A DNA stretch of 64,000 bases from Triglochin maritima (Eukaryota > Streptophyta > Magnoliopsida > Alismatales > Juncaginaceae), in assembly GCA_963682175.1 (NCBI GenBank), contig OY821775.1:14728501-14792500 (forward strand), given 5' to 3'. This document shows, piece by piece, positions 1 through 11,575 of the stretch. The notes under the pieces are model-generated. The model was given only the letters and a program-made list of their open reading frames with translations, ran no database searches and was not told the DNA's origin. The translations under genes were made by a program, and so were the position numbers. Every line of letters begins with the position of its first letter. Within the stretch, counting starts at the first letter, position 1.

Positions 1-202
1 AGAACTGAAGTTCAGCAAATATGTTCTACACCGGTCGACCGACATAGGATAAACGGTCGACCATTTCCATGAAAATAAGGAAACGTTCAAACCAACTTAA
101 AATACGATCGAACCAAATGTCTAGTAACTTAAGTTATCAATTAGACCAGGTCAGGGGGTGGTCGACCGATATAAGGGTTTCGAGTGAGTCCAGAGAAAAT
201 AT

Positions 203-1721
203 TGTAGGACCATGTATGGTTGGATTTTCTAATCACTTTTAGGGTCAATTAACCTCTACTTGCTTAAATAAATATGCAACGGAAATAATCAAACAAAATC
301 AAGTAAAGACAAAGAAATTCAGCAAACGACAAAAGGCACCAGAAGATTTTATAGAGGTTCGGCCTCCCGCCTACTTCCTTTCTTGCAAGCTCCGCTCGAC
401 ACTTTGAGCCCCTCTCACGTCTTCACTATCAACTCCCCGTTCTGGGCCGGGAGACAACGCCTTTACAAGTCTTCAAACTCGTGAACAACCCTCTCCAAGT
501 TTGGCTTCTTTTCTCACAATCCAAGAGGATCACTTCGGGCTCCCACTGAAGTCTATATTCTTGTCTTGGGCTTTCACCAAGACCCTTGCTACTTTGACAA
601 ACAGTTGGAGTGGAACAACACTCTCTAGCTTGAGCACACTTTGAGTAGGATTTGGCTATGATAAAAGGTGTGGAAGTTTAAGGCTTAGAGTGTGTGATTT
701 GAAGCTTTTGGGATTTGGAGACTTCTCTCTAATGACTGAAATAATTGTGTGTGGTAGAGTTGTCTAAAAAAAGTGTTCAATCCTCTATTTATAAGCTCCT
801 AATGTGTTATAGCCATTGTGGATAAGTGTGGTAAGTGGTTGTGTAAGAAACACAAAACAGTGAACTGCATCACACATTTCAGGACAAATTTGGTCGACTA
901 AATCGGGCATACCGGTCGACTGGTCGATCAAATCTAGCTATAATTAAAGTTCACTTAAGTGAACGGTCGAACTAAATTGGTGATCGGTAGACCGTTCTGG
1001 GGGTTTTGGTCTGGTAAAAGATGGATCTGTTGAACTAAGTGAATGGTTGGTTCGACCGGAAACATCCAGACACTTCTGGGTTCAAGGTGAAAATGTGTTT
1101 TGGTCGATCGAGATCTAGGAGATGTTCGACTGGAAACTTCCAGAATGTTCACGGTGACCAAAATTTGTTCAATCGGTCGACCCTTAGGTATCTATCGGTC
1201 GATCAAAAGTCAGGGAAATTTGGGGTTTGGGAAATCCGACCGTTGTAGAAAATGACAAATCTAACGGTCAAGTGACACTTGTAAACGGTCGACCGGTACA
1301 ACACTTTGGCTAATAGTATTAACAGACCCAATCGGTCTAACGAATAACTCGCTCTGGTCGACCAATTTGGCACTAGCAGATCATATTTGTTTTATGTGTT
1401 TTCCATTCATAATTTGGGTGATCTATTGAAGTCCAATTGATGTAAAATTTTGTGTGTGACTTCTCTAAAGAAACCTAGTGTGTATGCGAGTGGTTATTTA
1501 ATCTTGCATGCTCAAGTACACATAGTTCCTAAGACTTTAAAGAAATACAAATTACATGTCTTGACTTGAATCCTTTCTTCCTTGAGTCTTTTTTATCACC
1601 TGTAGAAGTTAGCGCAATACAATATATATGTTATGCATAGTGTGTGCTACTCTACATTGATTAAAATTAAGATTAGGTTGATTAAATCATCAAAACATAG
1701 ATTAAGGCCAAAAAACCAACA
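203..1721 (-). mobile_element. Solo LTR, family A, TSD AATAT
   Basis: The segment begins TGTAGGAC and ends AACCAACA on the plus strand. It is flanked by a perfect 5-bp duplication AATAT (198-202 and 1722-1726), as expected for an LTR retrotransposon. No internal coding region follows, so it is a solo LTR of 1519 bp. A TATA box on the minus strand (785-793) and the TGTTGG start when read on that strand set the orientation. The U3-side half (about 885-1380) carries GGTCGACC-type motifs, including pairs at 964/985, 1101/1123 and 1174/1196. Confidence 0.85.
785..793 (-). promoter_or_regulatory. LTR TATA box
   Basis: The minus strand reads TATAAATAG, a canonical plant TATA box, about 930 bp inside the minus-strand start of the 203-1721 LTR. 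It is conserved at 2686-2694 and 3268-3276 in related LTRs. Confidence 0.7.
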
Positions 1722-2685
1722 AATATAAGGAAAACGGTCGAACGATCAGGGAGTGACGGTCGATCGAAAATAACAAGGGATTTTTTGGGTCTAAGTGTGA
1801 CTCACCAGTCGACCGCTAAGGTCAAATGGTCTGACTGGTACCCTATGACAAAATGGTGATTATGTAGGATTTATACGTCTTCGATCGCTGTAAAATACAA
1901 CAAAAATAACGAGCAGATAAAATACGTACAATAGATAAACGGTCATACAAAAGGCAATTACCGGTTGACCAAACCAAGGGTAAAATGCACTTGCCATTGG
2001 TCGAACAGACACTCTGTCGGTCGACCATTTATGTGCAGAGAATTTTTATACAACTTGATTTTTCCTACGGATTTGGGTCACCTATTTAAGTCGAATTGAT
2101 ATAGAATTTTGTATGAGACTTCTATAGGTTCCTTAGAGTCTATGTATGAAGTTTATCAAGACTTAAGTGTTAGGATCTATGGCCCTCTAATCGCTAGATA
2201 AATGCGAAATTAAAACACTAATTGAAGGATTAAGAGATAAGACGTGCAAACCACAAAATCGACGACACCGGAGTTTAGAGAGGTTCGGCACCCACACTCG
2301 GGTCCTAGTCCTCCTCGCAAGCTTCGCTCGATCCCCTGAGCCCCACTTACAGTTCCACTAACCGATCTCCGTTCCGGGCCGAGATCAACATCGTTTACAA
2401 CTCCGAGCCTCGCGAACAACCTCGCCTCGCTCGTGTCTCCTCTCACAATCCGAGAGGGAGCTTCCTCGAAGCTTTACAACACAATGATTCTTTGATGTGG
2501 AAGTTGAATCACAATCTAACACTTTATACTTGAGCACACTTGGATATTGATATGGAATGCATATGCAAGTGGTGAAGTTTTGGCTTGAGTGTTGAGGATT
2601 GAGAGCTTGAAGATGAAAAGGATTTGACTTTGAGTATTTGATAGATAGGAAATGTTCAAGAGATCCAAAACCCACAAATGAGGTC

Positions 2686-2694
2686 CTATTTATA
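2686..2694 (-). promoter_or_regulatory. LTR TATA box
   Basis: TATAAATAG on the minus strand, in the same context as the TATA box of the 203-1721 LTR. Confidence 0.65.
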
Positions 2695-3039
2695 AGCATC
2701 AAGTTCAACTAGCCGTTTGGTAGTTGGTGGGAATATGGACCAATAGGAATGCAAGATGTGACTTAAGCTCGGGCAGAAATCGATGCATCTTCGGTCGACT
2801 GTTAACCAAACGGTAGTTTGAAGCATTGGTCTAATTTAAGAATTCGGTTGACCGAATATGTATCGGATCACCATTCACCAACCTCCAGTAGCTTTTATCT
2901 ATTTAGCCCTAATTAAGTTCGGTTAACCGAAGTCCATTCGGTTCACCGTTCAAGGTGGACAATAGAATTAGTTGGGCTCTGATCTCCTCAAGTTCGGTTG
3001 ACTGTGTACACTTCGGTAGACTGAACTTAGCGTGGGTTT

Positions 3040-4238
3040 CAGGCTCTCACCGAAGTCTATACTCTTGTCTTAGGTTTTCACCAAGACCCTTGCTTCTTTG
3101 ACAATCAATGAGTGGAACAACACTCTCTAATCTTGAGCACACTTGAGTGAGAATAGAATTTAAGACTAAAGTGTGGATGGTTTGAGGCTTGGAGTGTTTG
3201 GAGCTTTCTCTCCAATGTAGGGGACATATAGTAGTGGGAGAGTTGTGTTAAAATGTGTTTTACAACTCTATTTATAAGCACTTGAGAGAGAGTATAACCC
3301 TTGGGGTTAAGTTGGGTAAGAGTTGTGTAAGATGCACAAAACAAAAAACTGCAGGACCCAAAACTGAGTAAGTTCGGTCGACCGGATCGGGTTGAACGGT
3401 CGACCGTTTGGCAATTTTGAACTCAGTTCGGTCGACCAGTTAAGGAACGGGCGACCACCAAAGGCTAAGTTCTAGGTACACTTAAGTTATCGGTCGAACA
3501 CCAAGATAAGTTCGGTCGACCGAAAACTAACATGCTCTTCTGTGTTGCAAACAAGATTAAATTCGGTCGACCGAAACAAGGTCCATGGTCGACCGAAAAC
3601 CAACAGGAAGTTTTGGTTTGACGAGATGTCTTAGTTCAATTGACCGAGCAAGGTCCTCGGTCGACCGATACACTAAATGTATTTGGGGTATTTATGAATA
3701 ATACGAATACGACCATTGGGTATATACGACAAAACAAACGGTCGGAAATATGTTGTTACTCGGCCAACCGAAAAAGTCTGGACGGTCGACCGAACTTGGG
3801 CAGTAAAACACTAACAGGATATATGATCACTCGGTCGACCGAACGATCTGTTTCGGTCGACCGAATGTGGGCAGACAGTTCAGGATAAAGTTTGGTGTTT
3901 TCCGGTCTAAGTTTGGGTGATCTATTGAAGTCCAAATTATATGAAATTTTATGTGTGACTTCTATAGGGAATCTAATGTGTGTTTGAGTAGGTTTTATCT
4001 CAAGTATGCTCAATTACACAAAGTTCCTAAGACTCAAAGAAATACAAATTACATGTATTCAAATGAGCTTGATTACATGTCTTGACTTGATTTCCTTTCT
4101 TCCTTGACTCTTGATCAGATGTAGAAGTTAGCACAAAGTAATATATATGCAATGCAATATGTGTGCTACTCTACATGATCACAATTAAGATTGGGTTGAT
4201 TAAATCATCAAAACATAGATTAAGGCCAAAAAACAACA
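3040..4238 (-). mobile_element. Truncated family A LTR nested in the 2168-4633 LTR
   Basis: From about 3040 (CTCACCGAAGTCTATACTC) to 4238 (CCAAAAAACAACA) the sequence follows the 203-1721 LTR from its position about 540 to its end, including the CACCAAGACCCTTGCT tract and a minus-strand TATA box at 3268-3276. The 3' portion of this LTR is missing and I found no clean duplication, so it is a truncated or recombined copy. It contains the most regular palindrome array of the left region: pairs at 3375/3397, 3491/3513, 3564/3586, 3638/3658 and 3832/3854, and a triplet 3739/3761/3783. Confidence 0.6.
3268..3276 (-). promoter_or_regulatory. LTR TATA box
   Basis: TATAAATAG on the minus strand, about 960 bp inside the LTR start at 4238. 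The palindrome array at 3375-3863 lies immediately upstream of it on that strand. Confidence 0.65.
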
Positions 4239-5151
4239 CTAAGTTTTACTGGTGGGAAGTATTTGGGTATCCAAAAGGTGTTCGGTAGACCGAATTAGGC
4301 AGGATACGGTTGACCGAAGGTGGGTCGATTTTCCAATGATGGACGAGACAGAATCCTAGTGCTCAAGTTTACATAAAACCTTATGGACTCAATAAATACA
4401 AAATTACATGTCTTGGTCCAAAGCTTTGATTACAAGTCTTGAGTCTTGATGTCTTTGTCCCAATGCTTCTTTTGTTGATTATCTTGATCAACCTATTAAT
4501 ATGATTGCAAGTACACAAATATGTATGCAATGCATGTAATCGTGTTTGCTTACTTTGATTGATTATGTTGATTGATTAAGATTAGTTTAATTAATCATCA
4601 AAATTAATATAGATTAAGGCCAAAAAACCAACATTAAGTGCTCAAGTTACATAGATTCCTAAAGACTCAATTAAAGATAAAATTACATGTCTTCAAATAG
4701 CTTGATTACATGTCTTGACTTCAATTTTTCTTGAGTATGAACACCTGTTAAGATAAGAGTATGCACAATACAAATATGTATATGATTGACATCATTTCAT
4801 GCTTATATTTGTATCTTATATCCATTATCTTACACCTAAGCAATGCTACGTGAAGAGTTTTATGTTTGAATTTCAGAAATAAATAGGTTTGAAGAGATGA
4901 AGCATGAAAGGACCCAAAAGCAAAGAAAAACGACTTAATTGTGAGACCTGGGGACTAAGATGCAAGGGAGAAGGACCTGAACGTAAGACCGAAGGACCAA
5001 AGAGCAAAACAGAAAACTCCACACCATCATGGGGAGTATTTTGGCAATTCTATTCGGGTCGGAGCTCCAACAAGTGAAGTAGATGCATCAAAGACCAACA
5101 AAGACATCCAGAAAAGTCCAGAATAAAATCCAACGTAATCCGGACCATATA

Positions 5152-5190
5152 GACCGCCAATTGGCGGTCCAAGACCGCTAATTGGTGGTA
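5152..5190. repeat. Pair of 18-bp palindromes, 21 bp apart
   Basis: GACCGCCAATTGGCGGTC at 5152-5169 is a perfect 18-bp palindrome. GACCGCTAATTGGTGGTA at 5173-5190 is its degenerate copy, offset by exactly 21 bp. The pair lies about 80 bp upstream of the USE-like box of this LTR. Confidence 0.85.
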
Positions 5191-5266
5191 TGTTTTGGCC
5201 CAAATCTGCTAAGATTTTGGGGGGTCGCGTATTAGTGTGTATTTAGTCTACTTCTGGTATTTTTTA

Positions 5267-5318
5267 GTCCCACATCGGGAGATTGTCCCGGATTGCCTTT
5301 TTCTTTGGCTATAAATAG
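5267..5318 (+). promoter_or_regulatory. USE-like box plus TATA box in LTR
   Basis: GTCCCACATCG at 5267-5277 matches the plant snRNA upstream sequence element RTCCCACATCG. It is followed after 32 bp by TATAAATAG at 5310-5318. In plant U-snRNA genes a spacing of about 33-34 bp marks Pol II promoters and about ten fewer marks Pol III. Use of this box by the LTR is inference. The related LTR at 53280-54673 keeps the TATA box (53809-53817) but has a decayed box. Confidence 0.6.
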
Positions 5319-6439
5319 AACTCTTCACATTCTATTGTAAACTACCCATTGCTTGGTGGCATTCTCTCTACTAAGGAGTAAGCCTTGAAGCAAAACTCAA
5401 GGTGGAGAAGAATGCTACATTCAATGTGAGTCATTGTTAATAAAATAATTATTATAGTTTCGTTTAATCTTGTCTTTTAATTTGTGCATGCTTGTTTAGT
5501 CTTTCGTTTCCTTTTAAGCTTCTTTAATACTCCTTTCTTTCTTAGTTAAATTTCCTTTCAGTATAATGTTTCATTTTGTTAATGTAGGTAGTGTAATGAT
5601 TAGTGAGTAGTTTCATTCCCATTTGGGGGTGGAGAAATATGTGATATGATTATGTAATGTAGTAGTGTGTGTTATCTTAATCCTTTGAGACTTATAGGAT
5701 TTCCATAACCATCTAATGGGATTTCACTCTTGTCTTTGATATGCTAATGCTCTTGAATGAAGCTTAGCATATGCTTAGACTAGTGGACCTATTTTATGGG
5801 GAATGATGAGGTAAGGATAAGGATGGAATTAATATAGGAAACATGACTTGTAGTGTATGTGCTCTTGTTGTCTTGGCCTTGGTTAATGTCTTGTATGTTT
5901 TAATGATATAGTCTTATCTTAATTCATGTGGAGGCATAGTAGGGTCTAGTCTTTATACATGAGTCCATTTAGCTTCATTCCAATTATTGTCTTGTATGTT
6001 TTAACGATATAGTCTTATCTTATTTCATGTGGAGGCAAAGTTGAATTTAGTTTTATGATTTCATGCACTACATGTTGTGATGAGCATAATTGAACACACA
6101 CACATCTTTATATTCACATTATTTCTCTACCCCCTATGAGGTTTAGTTTTATTGCTTATCTTCCATTTCCTTTTTGCATTGTAGTGTAGTCTAGTGTAAC
6201 CAACCTTTCTATCCTTTCTTTACCACTAGCCTTCGCACAAACCAAAAGTCGACACACCTCCCTGTAGATCGACCCGTATTTGTCACCGCTTCAATGCAGT
6301 CGTGCACTTGCAGTTTAATATAAAACGAATCAATCAGTATGTAACGCACGAAATGTGTTTTATTCAAGTTGATTGTGATTAAGATTAGGTTGATTAAATC
6401 ATCAAAACTAACTAATATGATTAAGGCAAAAAGACAACA

Positions 6440-7049
6440 ACTACCAGACTCTAAGATCGCAAATATTGTCATCATCAGAGCTTTTGTCCCTCAACCAAAA
6501 TATAGCGATGGTACAACGAGAAGAAACCCAAAAACATGGCATGCACCAAAACACCAAAAAAGAAAACAAAGCTTTCGCCACCACACACAATCAATACCAA
6601 AACATAAAAAACAAAGGGCGGTTCAGGAGAAAGGACGAGCACTATGACGATTGCAAGAAGTAAGGCCACAACCGCGACCACTGTTGGTTCCTCTACCCGC
6701 ACCTCCGACCACAAAAAGACGAAGAAAGGAGGGGGTGATGGAAGAGGCGGAGGCAGACACCACACAAACCTAGTGTAGGAGATGAAACACAAAAGTGGTC
6801 GCATATCGGGTTTGGCTCCGAGAGCATAGGTTTTGTATCCGAACTCTTTACGGATCCCTCCACACCCTATTACATCTGAACCAAAGGTGGACAAACTCGA
6901 CTCTAAATCCCAATCTGGGTCCAGATGTTGGTGCAGGGGCGTATACGTCAAATGTACATGGGTCTGGATCGGTCCAGCCTGAAATAAGTCAGATATTGGT
7001 CCAGTTTAATAATCTTCTCAAGTATTCTGGTTAGAATCTGTATGGTAAC
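6440..7049. other. No recognised gene
   Basis: This stretch separates the LTR end at 6439 from the first recognisable copia protease motif. It has short open frames on both strands, none with a recognisable domain. It could be decayed gag or 5' leader of the copia element that follows. No primer-binding site or 5' LTR was found. Confidence 0.4.
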
Positions 7050-10000
7050 ACCTTAGGTATTAATCATCTTGCTAATTACACCTTTACTCCTAATTTTTAG
7101 ATTATAGATACAGGTGTTACTGACCATATGACTGGAAATAAAAATCTTTTATGCAATATACATTAGGACCCAAACTTGAATAAATTTGTTATTGCTAATG
7201 GAAATCAAGTGAAAATTAACGGAATAGGCAGTCGATATTTCTAAATGAAACCCCTGAAAATGTATTATATGTACCTAAATTCACATCTAGCTGATTGTCC
7301 GTTGTAAGGATAACAAGAAATTTGAACTGTAATGTGGTCTCCTCATCGTTTGATATGTTATTTCAGGACCGACAATCTAGGAAGATGATTGGTAGAGGTG
7401 TGCTCATAAATGGACTTTATGTGCTAGACGCCTAGACAATCCGAATAATTTTTTTCATGTTAATAATGTGTCTCATCAGACACCCGAACTCTACATAAAC
7501 GTATGGGACACCCATCCTTTTCTTATTTAAAACATTTATTTTTTAATATAATTTGAATGTTGAACTATGTTGTGAGGCTTGTTGGCTTGTGAAACAGTCT
7601 AGGTTGCCATTTTATTCCTCCACTACTAAGATATGGAGACCTCTGAAGATGATTCATTCTGACATATGGGGCTCTGCCTCTATTGAGTCTTATAATGGTT
7701 TCAAGTACTTTATTACGTTTATCGATGATTTTTCTCGCACCACCTAGTTATACTTGCTTAAATCCAAATATGATGTTTTTCTATAGTTTGTGAGTATAAT
7801 GTTAGAGTAAAAATCCTTAGGTCTGATAATGGGTCAGAATATACTAGTCACATATTTCAAGTTGTTTTGAAAGTCAAAGACATATTTCCTCAAACTACAT
7901 GCATTAATACTCCTGAGCAAAATGATATCTCTGAAAGAAAGAAAGAACTGACATCTTCTGAAAGTCACTAGAGCTTTCTTATTTCAAATTAAGGTACCCA
8001 AGATTGATTGGTCTGAAGCTATCTTGATTGTTGTTTATCTTATCAATCGTCTGCCTAGTCCTATAATTCAGAATAAACAAACCCTTGAAATCCTTAATGG
8101 TAGAAGGATAAGTGTGGATCACCTTAAATTTTTTGGTTGCACTTTCTATGTTTATAAAAAATGGATTGATAAATGGGATTCTTATTCCGTCAAAACTATT
8201 TTTTGGGTATTCCTCCCAAAAGAATGGGTACAAATGTTATGATCCCATAGGTTGTAAACTGTACATCTCTAGAGATGTATTCTTCTTTCAAAATCAGTCA
8301 TATTTCGAATCTTCAAAAACTATATGTAGGTGACACGACTCCTCCCCCTATCATCGACTTGGGTGATGAGATTTTTCTCCTCTTGAGGATACTCCTGTAT
8401 CTCAAGAAGGGGGAAAAGAAAGTGGTACAAGTGAACCAAATGACGAACATGAACAGGAAAGACCTCAAGAAGAGGTTCCCACAAGATGGTCCACAAGACC
8501 TACTCACTCTTCGTCTCATCTCCAAAATTTTCTCACTTACAACACTACTTACCATATCCATAACTACATATCCTACAAGGCTACAACTGTTTCCCATCAG
8601 AATTTTTCGAATGTGATCGATAATCTTAGTGAACCCACCACCTATCATGAAGCCCTTAGGAATCCAAATTGGGTTAAAGCCATGAATGATGAACTAGTAG
8701 CCTTAGGGGGGGGGATCAAACTTGGACTTTAGTTTTCTCAAAACCAGGAATTAAACCTTTTGGTTGTAAATGGATATATAAAATCAAGTATAACAGTAAT
8801 GGGTCAGTCGATAGATACAAAGCTAGACTTGTTGCTAAATGGTACACCCAAACCTACGAGCTTGACTACCTGGAAACCTTTGCCCCTGTGGAAAAAATGA
8901 ACATTGTTAGATTTCTCATTTCTATTGTTGTCAATTATGGATGTAACCTTTTTTAGATAGATGTTCGAAATGCCTTCCTTCAAGGCACATTAGAAGAAGA
9001 AGTGTACATGACCCCTCTCAGGGATACGACTCCCTTTACAACAAGGTTTGCAAACTCCATAAATCAATCTACCGATTAAACAATCTCCCTGAGCATGTGC
9101 AAAACTCAATCACTCTCTCCTTCTTTATGGTTTTGCTAAATGTCTGTTGATGCATCCATGTTTATTAAACACTATAATAACATCACCACAATTATTCTTG
9201 TGTATGTAGATGACATCATTATATAGTGATAAAGAAATTGATCTGGTAAAATCATATCTAAAGAATAAATTTGACTCAAAGATCTAGGATTCATGAAATA
9301 TTTCTTAGGCATTGAAATTGCATACTCTAAGAAATGATTGTTTTTATCTCAACGAAAATATGTCCTCGATCTTCTTAAAGAAATCAGAAAATTAGGATCC
9401 AAACATGCTCACACTCTCATCGAGACAAACCGAAAAGTAAGTCTTATCGATGGAGATCCCCTAAACAACATAGGTCAATTCCAAAGATTAGTAGGAAAAC
9501 TTATTTATCTCACTATCACTAGACTGGACATCACTTATGCGGTTAGCACAATAAGCTAATTTATGCATGTTCCTCACACACACCACTTTGACATTATAGA
9601 TAGAATCCTTAGATATCTAAATAACACTCCGGGTAGAGGGATATGGATGGAAAAAAACAACTCTAATTAGTTATTCTGATGTAGTCTGGGCTGGTAGCCA
9701 CAATCGCAAATCAATCACGGGGTTCTGCACATTCGTTGGTGAAAACCTAGTCACTTGGAGAAGCAAAAGGCAAAATGTCGTTGCCAGATCCAATGCTGAT
9801 GTCGAATACAGAGCTATGACATCCACCTCTAGCGAACTTATATGGCTTAAACAACTCCACAAAGAAATGAAGGTTCCTCACCAAGAACGCATGCAAATGT
9901 ATTGTGATAATCACGTTGCTCGTCACTTCGCCTCCGACCTCGTGTTCCACGAGAGAACGAAGCATACAAAAGTCGGTCATTTCATCAGAGAGAAACTCCA

Positions 10001-10166
10001 AGCAAAAGAAATAGAAGTTCCCTATGTCCCAAGCAAAGATCAACTCGCGGATATCTTCATCAAGCCAGTGGACCCGAAACAATTCCAAAGTATACTCCAC
10101 AAGTTGGGATCCTTTAATCTCTTCCAATCCCAACATGAGGGGGTTGTTGAAATATATCAAATGTAG
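7050..10166 (+). pseudogene. Decayed Ty1/copia Gag-Pol
   Basis: Fragments in several frames appear in copia order. A protease motif DTGVTDHMTG lies at about 7107-7136, preceded by an in-frame TAG. Integrase follows at about 7553-7990 with HSDIWG, FITFIDDFSRTT and LRSDNGSEYTS. The integrase C-terminal part is at 8024-8240, with INRLPSPII and LKFFGCTFYVY. Reverse transcriptase runs at about 8660-9250, with KWIYKIKYNSNGSVDRYKAR, ETFAPVEKM and VYVDDII. RNase H lies at about 9660-10130, with KSITGFCTFVGENLVTWRSK and KTKHTKVGHF-like motifs. Frameshifts and stops are frequent, so it is long dead. The order PR-INT-RT-RH defines Ty1/copia rather than Ty3/gypsy. Confidence 0.88.
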
Positions 10167-10375
10167 GCTCAAGCATTAGTCATCATCACCAAATCCGCAA
10201 TCTCACCGGAAAGGCAACCTTCATCCAAGATCTCAACAGAGAAGGAATCACCAAATTAGGCAACAAACACATTAGTCTTCAACGGCTACAAACTCTTGTA
10301 TATAATCACCATACCAATATTGTAATTGTTTAAAATCAAAATAATACAAATCAAATACCTTCAATGATTTCTACA
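10145..10375 (+). repeat. Possible 3' LTR of the decayed copia element
   Basis: A purine-rich stretch (ATGAGGGGGT) directly before TGTTGAAATATATC looks like a polypurine tract and LTR start. The proposed end is ATTTCTACA at 10375, giving a TG...CA segment of 231 bp. No 5' partner or target duplication was found, so the right border is tentative. Confidence 0.4.
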
Positions 10376-11434
10376 GCCGAGCTAATATTAATTCTCATAT
10401 ATTTCAACGTATCTGTCTACAAGTTTGCGGGTCTTGCTTATAAAAAAAATCTTACAGGTCCCAAATTGAAATGATCGGTACACGTGATATAATGTCTTTA
10501 TCCTCATGCAAAAAAATTGCAGGATATATATAATAAATAAACTTCATATTTTATGACTTACGAAGTTATGAGTCTGTAGTGTTATAATCTATTGTGTTTA
10601 AGTTTGTATTAGCATATTGCATTACATAAAAAAAGATATTTATGCTCAGGAAAAGAGCAACAAGGAGGACAAGGTGTTTGTTAACGTAGTATAATCTACT
10701 CGCAGACGGATGTATTTGCTAATTAAATACGGAACCAATGAGGACCTTTATGTCTTGTATTGTTTGATTTATAGTCTAAAAGGGCTGTGGGGTTTTGGGA
10801 CCGAGAGAAAGTCTACACAAGTGGCAACTGCAAACATCATTATGTGGATATTGATGTTGGGACACTGTTGTAGTGTAGCCACAACATTGTACTCTAGTGT
10901 GATGCCAACATTAAGTTGGTCAATCATGACAAACGTTGTCATTTGCATCATGTAGTTTGACAAACGTTGCTTCTAATCTGTATCAGCGAATTTGTAGGAT
11001 AGTGGATTGATAATGTTTGGAATAGTGGATTAATTAGTAAATGGAAGTTAAGATTCCGAAGCGATGGTTTCTGTTTGTATGCGTGGGAACTTTTTCAACG
11101 ATATATTCTCTCCATTTTTACCCAACACAAGACAAAAATACGTCCAAGTCTGAAAGCCTTTTACAGTTTTACTCTTGTAGTACCAAACTTCTTGACGTAA
11201 TAATTGGCTTTTAGGGGAGCAACTCAAGGGTGAAAATGGGTTGATTGATCATGCACTTATCAGATTTGGTCTTTCCATAGAACAACAAATTGAGTCTTTA
11301 TTTTCTTAGAAACTCCTTATTCCTAATCCACCTATCTGTATGAAATAAATGAGCTTCTACAGATAATTAGACCGTTATGATCAATATCCAAACGAACCTT
11401 AAGGTAAATTTTAGATCATAACTGTTATGTAGAG
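10376..11434. other. No recognised feature
   Basis: AT-rich sequence between the copia remnant and the CACTA-like terminus. Short open frames (for example 10710-10955) have no recognisable domain. Confidence 0.4.
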
Positions 11435-11575
11435 CACTACTAGAAATTAGGTCTACAACCACGGGAGGTGTATCCTGGCTGTAGCATTTGTCATTGATTC
11501 ATTCTACCGTGACAGATACTGTTGAATCAGCCACGGATCACTACCGTGGCTGAAAGACCCCTTTAAACAGAGAAC
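11435..11575. mobile_element. CACTA-type (En/Spm-like) terminus
   Basis: CACTACTAGAAATTAGG at 11435 matches the common plant CACTA terminal inverted repeat (CACTACTAGAAA). It is followed by the direct and inverted subterminal repeats usual in these elements: CCACGG at 11459 and 11519, and the inverted pair CAGCCACGG/CCGTGGCTG at about 11528-11553. No opposite terminus (TTTCTAGTAGTG) was found within the following kilobases, so this is a truncated element or an end fragment. Confidence 0.55.

Larger units (their letters stand above)
2168..4633 (-). mobile_element. Solo LTR related to family A, TSD TTAAG, with nested LTR fragment
   Basis: The segment starts TGTTAGGATC, ends AAAACCAACA, and is flanked by TTAAG at 2163-2167 and 4634-4638. 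The first ~500 bp align loosely with the 203-1721 LTR: both have a GAGGTTCGGC tract, then a TTGCAAGCT/TCGCAAGCT and CCGGGC pattern. The minus-strand TATA box is at 2686-2694. The element is longer than its relative because a truncated LTR at about 3040-4238 interrupts it. No protein-coding region is present. Confidence 0.75.
4783..6336 (+). mobile_element. Solo LTR, TGATTG...CAATCA family, TSD GTATA/GTATG
   Basis: The segment begins TGATTG and ends CAATCA, a perfect 6-bp terminal inverted repeat, flanked by GTATA (4778-4782) and GTATG (6337-6341). The same ends and many internal blocks recur in the LTR at 53280-54673 (for example CCTAAGCAATGCTA near the start and GTCGTGCACTTGC near the end), which confirms the boundaries. 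The length is 1554 bp and there is no coding capacity. A snRNA-like upstream element and a TATA box lie at 5267-5318. The palindrome GACCGCCAATTGGCGGTC lies at 5152-5169 with a degenerate copy 21 bp later. Confidence 0.82.
1..6439 (-). repeat. Interrupted LTR at left edge, host of three nested solo LTRs
   Basis: Segments 1-202, 1727-2167, 4634-4782 and 6337-6439 join into one LTR-like sequence once the three flanked insertions are removed. Its right end reads ...AAGGCAAAAAGACAACA and resembles the ends of the LTRs at 203-1721 and 2168-4633, so it is read on the minus strand beginning TGTTG at 6439. Its other end lies outside the window. Segments 1-202 and 1727-1760 carry CGGTCGACCG-type motifs in pairs 22 bp apart (32/54 and 1735/1757). 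No coding region is seen. The family is unassigned. Confidence 0.6.

Noticed and set aside
1..4300. Restriction-site or cloning artefact explaining the many GTCGAC (SalI) sites
   Set aside because: The motif has many natural variants (GGTCGAAC, GGTTGACC, GGTCGATC), regular spacing and presence in many diverged LTRs.
6475..6951. 158-aa minus-strand frame between the left LTR cluster and the copia remnant
   Set aside because: Hydrophobic low-complexity translation of CA/GGA-rich DNA, no domain, no supporting context.
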